Assembly (NCBI GenBank): GCA_937892345.1
Contig: CALAGF010000223.1
Span: forward strand, 1 to 6,942
Source: an uncultured Rhodocyclaceae bacterium
GTDB taxonomy: Bacteria > Pseudomonadota > Gammaproteobacteria > Burkholderiales > Rhodocyclaceae
DNA: 6,942 bases
Direction of reading: 5' to 3'
Shown: piece by piece, positions 1 through 6,139 of the stretch
Layout: each line of letters begins with the position of its first letter
Position numbering within the stretch: position 1 is the stretch's first letter
Position numbers and translations under genes: made by a program
The notes under the pieces: model-generated
The model's input: only the letters and a program-made list of their open reading frames with translations
Databases searched by the model: none
Told to the model about the DNA's origin: nothing

Positions 1-979
1 AGACGTTGGCCGGGGTACCTTCTTCCACCGCCATGCTGCTTTCCATGATCAGAACCGTACCAGCTGGGATGTCGGCACTTATCATCCGCTGAAGAACCTG
101 CAGGAAAAGCAGGCGGGCTTCCAGTGCTTTGACTCGGTGCTGTCCGAAGAAGCCGTGTTGGCATTCGACTACGGTTATGCAACGGCCAACCCCTACGAAC
201 TCGTGGTTTGGGAAGGTCAGTTCGGTGACTTCGCCAACGGTGCCCAGGTTGTGATTGACCAGTTCATCGCCTCTGGTGAAGCCAAGTGGGGCCGTGCATG
301 CGGTCTGACGCTGTTGTTGCCGCATGGCTACGAAGGCCAGGGCCCGGAACACTCGTCTGCTCGCCTCGAACGCTTCATGCAGCTTTGTGCCGAGATGAAT
401 ATGGAAGTCTGCGTGCCGACCACGGCCGCCCAGGTTTTCCACATGCTGCGCCGTCAGGGTGTCCGCATGCAGCGCAAGCCGCTGGTGGTCATGTCGCCGA
501 AGTCCCTGCTGCGCCACAAGGATGCTGCCTCCTCGCTCGAAGAGCTGGCCAATGGTGAGTTCAAGCGCGTGATCGGCGAAGTCGATGAACTGGATGCCAA
601 GAAAGTGAAGCGTGTCGTGCTGTGCTGCGGCAAGGTCTACTACGATCTGGTCAACGCTCGCCGCGAAAAGAAAATCACCGACATCGCCATCGTTCGTCTT
701 GAGCAACTCTATCCCTTCCCGAAAGAGTCCCTCGAAAAGGAGTTGTCAAAGTATCCGAAGGCGACAGAAATTGTCTGGGCCCAGGAAGAGCCGCGCAACC
801 AAGGTGCCTGGTACTGGATTGCATCGCGCCATCACCTTGATTCGCAGATCAGTGGCAAGCAGAAGATGCTGCTGGTTTCCCGTCCGGCGTCCTCGTCCCC
901 GGCGGTTGGCTATCTGGCCAAGCACAACGAGCAACAGAAAGCACTGATCGAGTCCGCACTGGGCAAGATTGAGTACTAA
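1..979 (+). CDS. sucA: 2-oxoglutarate dehydrogenase E1 component, C-terminal part (5' end outside window)
   Basis: This is the thiamine-diphosphate-dependent E1 subunit, which decarboxylates 2-oxoglutarate and passes the succinyl group to the lipoyl arm of E2. The frame is open from base 2, so only the last 325 residues of a protein usually about 930-960 residues long are seen. The first visible residues, DVGRGTFFHRH, are typical of SucA. The end of the transketolase-type pyrimidine-binding domain follows, with AQFGDFANGAQ and, at visible residues 108-125, HGYEGQGPEHSSARLERF. From about visible residue 157 comes the C-terminal ODH domain (PLVVMSPKSLLRH, SLEELANG, GKVYYDL, EQLYPFP, QEEPRNQGAWYW, RPASSSPAVGY). 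It ends with tandem in-frame stops TAA TAA (977-982). sucB starts 24 bases after the first stop, consistent with one operon. The family assignment is very secure. The first ATG inside the window (137) is internal, not the start. Confidence 0.97.
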   Translation, partial: DVGRGTFFHRHAAFHDQNRTSWDVGTYHPLKNLQEKQAGFQCFDSVLSEEAVLAFDYGYATANPYELVVWEGQFGDFANGAQVVIDQFIASGEAKWGRACGLTLLLPHGYEGQGPEHSSARLERFMQLCAEMNMEVCVPTTAAQVFHMLRRQGVRMQRKPLVVMSPKSLLRHKDAASSLEELANGEFKRVIGEVDELDAKKVKRVVLCCGKVYYDLVNARREKKITDIAIVRLEQLYPFPKESLEKELSKYPKATEIVWAQEEPRNQGAWYWIASRHHLDSQISGKQKMLLVSRPASSSPAVGYLAKHNEQQKALIESALGKIEY

Positions 980-1003
980 TAACGAAAACAGAGTGGAGTC
1001 ATC

Positions 1004-2227
1004 ATGAGCATTATTGAAGTCCAAGTTCCGCAGCTGTCCGAGTCCGTTGCCGAAGGCACGCTCGCATCCTGGAAGAAGAAAATCGGTGAGGCCGTTGCGC
1101 GCGACGAAATCCTGATCGATATCGAAACCGATAAAGTGGTTCTCGAAGTGCCGTCACCCGGTGCTGGCGTTTTGGTTGAAATCGTCAAAGGCGACGGCGA
1201 GACTGTCGTTTCCGGCGAATTGATCGCTCGTATCGATACCGCTGCCACGGCTGGCGCTGCTGCTCCGGCCGCTGCTGCTGCACCTGCAGCCGCTCCCGCT
1301 CCGGCCGCTGCTGCCGCTGCGGCACCAGCTGGTACTGCCAGCCCGTCCGCACGCAAGATTCTCGACGAAAAAGGCGTTGCCGCTGCTGATGTCGCCGGTT
1401 CCGGCCGTGGTGGTCGTGTGACCAAGGAAGATGCTGTTGCCGCCGCACCGAAGTCTGGTCCGGTTGCTGCTCCGGCTGCTGCCAAGGCCAGTCTGTCGAC
1501 CCCGCCGGTTGCCGTGGCGCTGGGTGATCGCACCGAACAGCGCGTGCCGATGACCCGTCTGCGTGCTCGCATCGCAGAGCGTCTGCTGCAATCGCAACAA
1601 ACCAACGCCATTCTGACCACGTTCAACGAAGTGAACATGGGACCGATGATGGCGCTGCGCAAGCAATACGGTGAAAAGTTCGAGAAGACCCACGGTGTTC
1701 GTCTGGGCTTCATGGGCTTCTTCGTCAAGGCGGCTTGTGCTGCCCTGCAGAAATTCCCGGTCCTGAACGCCTCGGTTGATGGCAATGACATCGTCTATCA
1801 TGGCTTCATCGACATCGGTATCGCGGTCGGTTCGCCGCGTGGTCTGGTTGTGCCGATCATCCGCAATGCGGATCAACTGAGCATTGCCGAAATCGAAAAG
1901 AAGATCGCCGAATTCGGCGCCAAGGCCAAGGACGGCAAGCTGACCATCGAAGAACTGACGGGCGGCACCTTCTCCATTTCCAATGGCGGCATTTTCGGCT
2001 CCATGATGTCTACCCCGATCATCAACCCGCCGCAGTCGGCCATTCTGGGCATTCACGCCACGAAGGACCGTGCCATGGTTGAAAACGGTCAGGTTGTTGT
2101 GCGTCCGATGAACTATCTGGCCATGTCCTACGATCACCGTATCATCGACGGCCGCGAAGCTGTCCTCGGTCTGGTGACCATGAAGGAAGCGCTGGAAGAT
2201 CCGTCCCGCCTGCTGCTCGGCGTCTAA
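1004..2227 (+). CDS. sucB: Dihydrolipoyllysine-residue succinyltransferase, E2 of 2-oxoglutarate dehydrogenase
   Basis: E2 forms the core of the complex and transfers the succinyl group from its lipoyl arm to CoA. The 407 residues are close to the usual length (about 400-410). An N-terminal lipoyl domain (about 2-77) carries the lipoylation site in IETDKVVLEVPSP, with Lys44 as the modified residue. An Ala/Pro-rich flexible linker follows (about 80-112). The peripheral subunit-binding domain (about 113-147, SPSARKILDEKGV to GRGGRVTKED) holds E1/E3. A second linker runs to about 175, and the acyltransferase domain occupies about 176-407. The catalytic motif is SYDHRIIDGREAV, with His378 and Asp382. 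The start ATG at 1004 has GGAG at 995-998, five bases upstream. The single lipoyl domain and the position next to sucA favour succinyltransferase over pyruvate dehydrogenase E2. Confidence 0.97.
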   Translation: MSIIEVQVPQLSESVAEGTLASWKKKIGEAVARDEILIDIETDKVVLEVPSPGAGVLVEIVKGDGETVVSGELIARIDTAATAGAAAPAAAAAPAAAPAPAAAAAAAPAGTASPSARKILDEKGVAAADVAGSGRGGRVTKEDAVAAAPKSGPVAAPAAAKASLSTPPVAVALGDRTEQRVPMTRLRARIAERLLQSQQTNAILTTFNEVNMGPMMALRKQYGEKFEKTHGVRLGFMGFFVKAACAALQKFPVLNASVDGNDIVYHGFIDIGIAVGSPRGLVVPIIRNADQLSIAEIEKKIAEFGAKAKDGKLTIEELTGGTFSISNGGIFGSMMSTPIINPPQSAILGIHATKDRAMVENGQVVVRPMNYLAMSYDHRIIDGREAVLGLVTMKEALEDPSRLLLGV

Positions 2228-2241
2228 TCGACGTTTGTCTG

Positions 2242-2274
2242 GCGCCAGTGTCCCCCAGGGATGCTGGCGCTTTT
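2242..2274 (+). terminator. Hairpin with short T-run between sucB and lpd (partial terminator or attenuator)
   Basis: Bases 2242-2254 pair with 2258-2270 to give a continuous 13-bp stem: outer GCGCCAG/CTGGCGC, two G-U wobbles, then TCCC/GGGA. The loop is three bases (CCA). The stem is followed directly by TTTT and then GCAC. The stem is strong but the T-run has only four bases, so partial termination or mRNA 3'-end stabilisation after sucB is more likely than a full stop. lpd begins 29 bases after the T-run with no obvious promoter of its own. The structure is read directly; the regulatory role is inferred. Confidence 0.7.
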
Positions 2275-2302
2275 GCACATCTGAAATCTGAAAGGTTTAC
2301 AC

Positions 2303-3727
2303 ATGTCCCAGCAATTTGACGTGCTCGTTATCGGTGGCGGCCCCGGTGGCTATATTGCGGCCATTCGCGCTTCCCAACTGGGTTTCACGGCTGCCTGTGC
2401 CGAATCCAATCCGTATGCTGATCCCAAGGGCGAACCGCGTCTTGGCGGTACCTGCCTGAACGTGGGCTGCATCCCGTCCAAGGCGTTGTTGCACACCTCT
2501 CACCTGTATGAAGAAGCCAACCACAGCTTCGAATCGCAGGGCATCAAGGTTGGAAAAACCAGCATCGACGTGCCGACCATGAAGGCGCGCAAGGACGGTG
2601 TCGTTAATCAGCTGACCGGCGGCATCAAGATGCTGCTGAAGAAGAACAAGGTCACTTTCCTGGCCGGCCACGGTTCTTTCGTGGCCAAGGAAGGCGAGTT
2701 CTGGAAGCTCAAGGTTGGCGAAGAAGAAGTCCTGGCCAAGCAGGTCATCGTCGCCACGGGCTCCAAGGCTCGTCACCTGCCTAACGTACCGGTTGACCAG
2801 AAAATCGTTCTGGATAACGAAGGTGCACTGAATCAGGAATCCGTGCCCAAGAAACTGGCCATTATTGGCGCCGGTGTGATCGGTCTGGAAATGGGTTCCG
2901 TGTGGCGCCGTGTCGGTGCCGAAGTCACCATCCTCGAAGCGATGCCGGACTTCCTGGCTGCCGCTGATCAGGATGTGGCCAAGGAAGCGCTCAAGCTGTT
3001 CACGAAGCAGGGTCTGAACATCCAGATGGGCGTCAAGATTGGCGACATCAAGGCCAGCAAGAAGGGCGTCTCCATCGACTACGCCGACAAGGACGGCAAT
3101 GCCCAGAAGCTGGAAGCCGATCGTCTGATCGTCTCCATCGGCCGTGTGCCGAACACTGACGGCCTCAATGCCGAAGCTGTCGGCCTGCAACTGGACGAGC
3201 GCGGCTTTGTCGCGGTCGACGGTCATTGCAAGACCAATTTGCCTGGTGTCTGGGCAATTGGTGATGTGGTGCGTGGTCCGATGCTGGCCCACAAGGCGCA
3301 TGAGGAAGGCGTCATGGTCGCAGAACTGATGGCTGGTCAGGCCGGTCACTGCAACTTCGACACCATTCCCTGGGTCATCTACACCGCGCCGGAAATTGCC
3401 TGGGTGGGCAAGACCGAGCAAGCACTCAAGGCTGAAGGCATTGAGTACAAGGCCGGCAAGGTCCCCTTCCTGGCCAACGGCCGCGCATTGGGCATGGGCG
3501 ATCCTTCCGGCTTCGTCAAGGTGCTCGCCTGCAAGAAGACGGATCGCATTCTTGGCGCCCATATCATTGGTGCCAATGCTTCCGAAATGATCGGCGAGTG
3601 CGTAGTGGCCATGGAATTCGGTGCCGCCTCTGAAGATCTGGCCCGTATCTGCCACGCTCACCCGACCCTGTCGGAAACCATCCATGAAGCCGCACTGGCC
3701 TGCGACAAGCGCACGCTGAATTTCTAA
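2303..3727 (+). CDS. lpdA: Dihydrolipoyl dehydrogenase, E3 of 2-oxoglutarate dehydrogenase
   Basis: This FAD flavoprotein reoxidises the dihydrolipoyl arm of E2 and reduces NAD+ to NADH. The 474 residues match the family. The FAD-binding motif GGGPGG is at residues 11-16. The redox-active disulfide is Cys51/Cys56 in GGTCLNVGCIPSK. ATGS is at 151-154. The NAD-binding motif is GAGVIG at 189-194, and the second FAD contact is GVWAIGD (315-321). The C-terminal dimerisation domain begins near 350 (IYTAPEIAWVG) and carries the catalytic His453-Glu458 pair in HPTLSE. The segment ESNPYADPKGEPRLGG before the disulfide is longer than in short-form E3s; such an insert is typical of E3s encoded beside sucAB. 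The Shine-Dalgarno AAAGG (2291-2295) is seven bases before the ATG. Placement after sucB marks it as the ODH-dedicated E3, though it may also serve other lipoyl complexes. Confidence 0.96.
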   Translation: MSQQFDVLVIGGGPGGYIAAIRASQLGFTAACAESNPYADPKGEPRLGGTCLNVGCIPSKALLHTSHLYEEANHSFESQGIKVGKTSIDVPTMKARKDGVVNQLTGGIKMLLKKNKVTFLAGHGSFVAKEGEFWKLKVGEEEVLAKQVIVATGSKARHLPNVPVDQKIVLDNEGALNQESVPKKLAIIGAGVIGLEMGSVWRRVGAEVTILEAMPDFLAAADQDVAKEALKLFTKQGLNIQMGVKIGDIKASKKGVSIDYADKDGNAQKLEADRLIVSIGRVPNTDGLNAEAVGLQLDERGFVAVDGHCKTNLPGVWAIGDVVRGPMLAHKAHEEGVMVAELMAGQAGHCNFDTIPWVIYTAPEIAWVGKTEQALKAEGIEYKAGKVPFLANGRALGMGDPSGFVKVLACKKTDRILGAHIIGANASEMIGECVVAMEFGAASEDLARICHAHPTLSETIHEAALACDKRTLNF

Positions 3728-3745
3728 GCGGATTCATCCTGACAT

Positions 3746-3780
3746 AAAGGCGGGTTGCGGAAACGCACCCGCCTTTTTTT
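3746..3780 (+). terminator. Rho-independent terminator of the sucAB-lpd operon
   Basis: AAAGGCGGGTTGCG (3746-3759) pairs with CGCACCCGCCTTT (3764-3776) around a GAAA tetraloop (3760-3763), with one bulged T in the left arm. The stem runs into seven consecutive Ts (3774-3780). It begins 18 bases after the lpd stop. It is a classical intrinsic terminator on the + strand. The opposite strand offers only a three-base T-run, so strong bidirectional use is unlikely. Confidence 0.92.
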
Positions 3781-3790
3781 CGTCCATCTT

Positions 3791-3799
3791 TGGCAAAAT
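3791..3799 (+). promoter_or_regulatory. Candidate extended -10 promoter for zapE
   Basis: TGGCAAAAT lies between the lpd terminator and zapE and fits an extended -10 element (TGn followed by CAAAAT, resembling TATAAT). It would place transcription start near 3806 and leave a leader of about 25 bases. No good -35 hexamer is visible at the usual 16-18 bp spacing. The main support is that a strong terminator precedes zapE, so zapE needs a promoter in this gap of about 50 bases. Confidence 0.35.
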
Positions 3800-3830
3800 A
3801 GGCACTTGATCCAGATAACGATTCCCTAAC

Positions 3831-4949
3831 ATGCCGCATAAAAAACTCAAGGTTGCCGCGCAGGGCATGCTCGACGCCTACAAGAACTTGCTCGATGCCC
3901 GCGGTTACATTGCCGATGCCGCGCAGTTGACGGCAGCGAGCGCACTGCAATCGCTGTATTCAAATCTGCTTTCTTTCAAGGTTGACCGTAGCAGCACCTT
4001 CAAGCGCTTACTGTCGCCACCCAAGCCTCCCAAAGGCGTTTATTTCTGGGGTGGGGTAGGGCGTGGCAAAAGCTTCCTGATGGATTGCTTCTACGAGTCG
4101 GTGCCGTATCGCCGCAAGAAGCGCCTGCATTTTCACTCCTTCATGCAGCAGATTCACCGCGATCTGGAAAAGTACAAGGGCGAAACCGATCCCATGCTGA
4201 AATTGGCTGCGGACATTGCCAAGGATATCCGCCTGCTGTGTTTCGATGAATTCCATGTTTCGGATATTGCCGATGCAATGATTCTGGGCCGACTGCTGGA
4301 AGGCCTGTTCAGCCACGGCGTGATCATTGTGATGACCTCGAACTACCCGCCGGATATGCTTTACCCGAACGGCCTGCACCGCGAAAGCTTCCTCCCGGCC
4401 ATTGCCCTGTTGAAGAAGCATCTCGACGTGTTCGAGGTCGAGGCCGGGATCGACTACCGCTTGCGTGCGCTGGAACAGGTGGAGATTTACCATCATCCGG
4501 CGGACGATGCCGCCGAGAAAAAGATGCTGGATTATTTCCGCATGGTGGCCGGTGAAGAGGGTAAAAAAGGCGGGCGCATTGAAGTGCTGGGGCGTGAGAT
4601 CGACACGATTCGTCGCGGTCACGGGGTGATCTGGTTTGATTTTCGTACGCTCTGCGGCGGCCCGCGTTCGCAAAACGATTACCTCGAAATTTCTCGCGGC
4701 TATCACACGGTATTGCTGTCACACATTCCCAAAATGACCCAGCATCAGGCGTCGGAAGCGCGGCGCTTCACCTGGCTGGTCGATGTGTTTTACGACAACA
4801 AGGTCAAGCTGATTGCCACCGCCGATTGTGCCGCTGAAGACCTGTACACCGAAGGAACGCAGGCCAGTGAATTCAAGCGCACCGTCAGCCGGCTGACCGA
4901 GATGAATTCCCGCGAGTATCTGGCGCAGCCCCATATCGTCGCCCCTTGA
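3831..4949 (+). CDS. zapE: Cell division protein ZapE, AFG1-family P-loop ATPase
   Basis: ZapE is a cytoplasmic AFG1/LACE1-family ATPase that in E. coli acts at the Z-ring late in division and under stress or low oxygen. The 372 residues match the family. Walker A is GGVGRGKS (74-81), preceded by KGVYFWG. Walker B is LLCFDE (135-140) inside the family signature LCFDEFHVSD. The sensor-1 strand MTSNYPP (168-174) is followed by NGLHRESFLPAI. Other conserved blocks are GIDYRLR (206-212), EARRF (309-313) and LVDVFYDNKVKL. Start choice: ATG 3831 is the first start after an in-frame TAA at 3816. Its Shine-Dalgarno is weak. The next Met, residue 13, would lose family-like sequence only marginally, so it remains an alternative. 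The gene follows the lpd terminator and its stop overlaps the ribosome site of the next gene. Confidence 0.94.
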   Translation: MPHKKLKVAAQGMLDAYKNLLDARGYIADAAQLTAASALQSLYSNLLSFKVDRSSTFKRLLSPPKPPKGVYFWGGVGRGKSFLMDCFYESVPYRRKKRLHFHSFMQQIHRDLEKYKGETDPMLKLAADIAKDIRLLCFDEFHVSDIADAMILGRLLEGLFSHGVIIVMTSNYPPDMLYPNGLHRESFLPAIALLKKHLDVFEVEAGIDYRLRALEQVEIYHHPADDAAEKKMLDYFRMVAGEEGKKGGRIEVLGREIDTIRRGHGVIWFDFRTLCGGPRSQNDYLEISRGYHTVLLSHIPKMTQHQASEARRFTWLVDVFYDNKVKLIATADCAAEDLYTEGTQASEFKRTVSRLTEMNSREYLAQPHIVAP

Positions 4950-4953
4950 GGAG
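4949..4953 (+). promoter_or_regulatory. Shine-Dalgarno overlapping the zapE stop; sets the GTG start of the next gene
   Basis: AGGAG at 4949-4953, within GAGGAGAAG, shares its first base with the zapE TGA (4947-4949). It sits six bases before GTG 4960. This near-ideal site supports the GTG start and suggests translational coupling to zapE. Confidence 0.85.
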
Positions 4954-4959
4954 AAGCCC

Positions 4960-5760
4960 GTGAAAATTGCCCTGAAAGCGGTGTTGACCGCCTGCATCGC
5001 CTTATGGGCAATCCTTGCGCTCGCACAGTCACTGGAAATTATTGAGCTACGCAGTCGCACGGTCGACGAGGTCTTGCCGACCCTTTTGCCGCTGGTCGAA
5101 CCCGGCGGCACCCTGAATGGCATGAACAACCAGCTCTTCCTCAAGGCCTCGCCGCGCAACCGGGAAGAGATCAAGCGGGCACTGGCCGCCATCGATAAGC
5201 CCAACCGCCGGCTGATCATCCATCTGGCTCATGATCGGCAAGCCGAAGAGCGCGCGCGGGGTGGCGACCTTGGCGGCCAGGTCACGCTGGGCAGCACTCG
5301 CCGCAGCTCCGTGGATGCCCGCGTCTGGGATACCAAAAGCGTACGCGGCGAACAGGCCGCGCAGCGCGTGCAGACGGTGGATGGCGGTCAGGCCTTTATC
5401 CAGGTGGGGCGTTCGCTGGCCCTGCCGATGCGTCAGGTCATCGTCGGGCCGGGCGGTGCAGTCGTCAACGAAACAACGGTTTATCGCGACATTGGCAGCG
5501 GTTTCTACGCCACGCCGCGCGTCAACGGCCAGCGTGTCACCGTCGACATCAGCCAGCAGGCCGAACAATTGACCGGCGGGCGCGGCAATATCGCCGCGCA
5601 ACGCCTGTCGACCACGGTGAGCGGCCGACTTGGCGAATGGATGGAATTTGGCGGTACCGGCGGTCAGGCCACCCGTCAGCAGGGCGGCGCATTCAGCGTG
5701 GGCACCAGCGAAGTCCGTGACGCCCGCTCAATCTGGCTGATGGTTGAAGACGCGGAATAA
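4960..5760 (+). CDS. Exported small secretin-like protein (short secretin N-type domain plus secretin-like tail)
   Basis: A 266-residue protein starting at GTG with a strong Shine-Dalgarno. Residues 1-22 form a signal peptide: Lys2 and Lys6, a hydrophobic core, then ALA before Gln23 as a likely signal peptidase I site. Residues 25-90 (LEIIELRSRTVDEVLPTLLP, then NQLFLKASPRNREEIKRALA and AIDKPNRRLIIHL) follow the pattern of the short secretin N/NolW-type domain found in type II/III secretion and pilus secretins. Residues about 90-130 are Gly/Arg/Gln-rich and probably flexible. Residues about 130-245 (VDGGQAFIQVG, FYATPRVNGQRVTVDIS, TTVSGRLGEWMEFGGT) resemble the conserved strands of the secretin C-domain, but the protein is far shorter than a channel-forming secretin. 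It is probably periplasmic or outer-membrane associated. No pilus or secretion genes are adjacent; the only partner seen is zapE. The function is unknown; the domain calls are from pattern recognition. Confidence 0.8.
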   Translation: MKIALKAVLTACIALWAILALAQSLEIIELRSRTVDEVLPTLLPLVEPGGTLNGMNNQLFLKASPRNREEIKRALAAIDKPNRRLIIHLAHDRQAEERARGGDLGGQVTLGSTRRSSVDARVWDTKSVRGEQAAQRVQTVDGGQAFIQVGRSLALPMRQVIVGPGGAVVNETTVYRDIGSGFYATPRVNGQRVTVDISQQAEQLTGGRGNIAAQRLSTTVSGRLGEWMEFGGTGGQATRQQGGAFSVGTSEVRDARSIWLMVEDAE

Positions 5761-5805
5761 TTTTCCGCCTTGGCTGCGGTCGACCGCAGCCATCGGGAAA
5801 AATTG
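5759..5805 (+). terminator. Long palindromic hairpin after the zapE unit (possible terminator)
   Basis: A perfect 20-bp palindrome (half-site GGCTGCGGTC, 5772-5791) is flanked by partly complementary arms: AATTTTCC just upstream (from 5759) and GGGAAAAATT downstream (5795-5804). It starts right at the stop codon of the secretin-like gene. It lacks the T-run of a classical terminator on either strand, so termination is plausible only from position and stem strength. A protein-binding dyad is the alternative. Confidence 0.5.
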
Positions 5806-6139
5806 ACCCGCGGCAGATGCAGGCGGTGCTGCACTTGCAAACTGTGACTGCCTGTCTTGCCCCAGATCGAGGCTGTCCAGAAGCAATTGAATGACACGCC
5901 TGGCGAACCAAGAAACAACCGCCTGGACCGTGCTTCTCACACCTACATGCGCTGCCGGCTCAGCGGTCGACAAGTGATTTCCAGAAAAACGCGAAACAAG
6001 TAAGCGTTATGCAGCCTGATTTGAGATAGTGTTGCGCTTGTCATGGCGCCGATGGGGTTCAGGAAAGGCTTGAAGCTGCCGGACCCAGGCGGGTTTGCTG
6101 ATGGGAAGTAAACGGTCGTTCGCCGATGCGCATTCTTAA
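5806..6139. other. Intergenic stretch of about 330 bp with no convincing gene
   Basis: No frame here combines a start, a ribosome site and recognisable protein sequence. A plus-strand frame is open from 5848 to a TAA at 6001-6003 (readable as PQIEAVQKQLNDTPGEPRNN and onward) but has no good start. A minus-strand frame at 5728-5973 overlaps the secretin-like gene and the palindrome, and matches nothing I recognise. A 22-codon frame at 6043-6111 has no support. The stretch may be decayed sequence or a leader for the gene to its right. I see no tRNA-like or CRISPR-like structure. Confidence 0.6.

Noticed and set aside
137..139. ATG as the start of the first gene
   Set aside because: The SucA frame is open upstream to base 2 with conserved SucA sequence, so this Met is internal.
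976..1791. Long minus-strand open frame opposite sucB, rich in Ala/Gly
   Set aside because: It is a shadow of sucB. Its composition comes from the GCN repeats of the linker, and it shows no recognisable domain.
2297..3685. 462-codon minus-strand open frame opposite lpd
   Set aside because: It covers almost exactly the lpd gene, whose FAD, disulfide and NAD motifs are intact. The antisense frame shows no family signature.
4008..4706. 232-codon minus-strand open frame opposite zapE
   Set aside because: It lies wholly inside zapE, which has intact Walker motifs. The antisense product is not recognisable.
4984..4995. Possible lipobox LTAC (residues 9-12) in the secretin-like protein
   Set aside because: The hydrophobic core before Cys12 is too short and is interrupted by Lys6. 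Signal peptidase I cleavage after ALA (residues 20-22) fits better.
5961..5971. GCGGTCGAC string repeated from the palindrome at 5777-5785
   Set aside because: Only nine bases are shared and no symmetry is present at the second site. It is likely chance in GC-rich DNA.
5728..5973. Minus-strand 81-codon open frame with a hydrophobic stretch (VIQLLLDSLDLG)
   Set aside because: It starts at TTG, runs through the 20-bp palindrome and into the end of the secretin-like gene, and matches no family I know.
6043..6111. Tiny plus-strand frame of 22 codons
   Set aside because: It has no ribosome site and no recognisable product.
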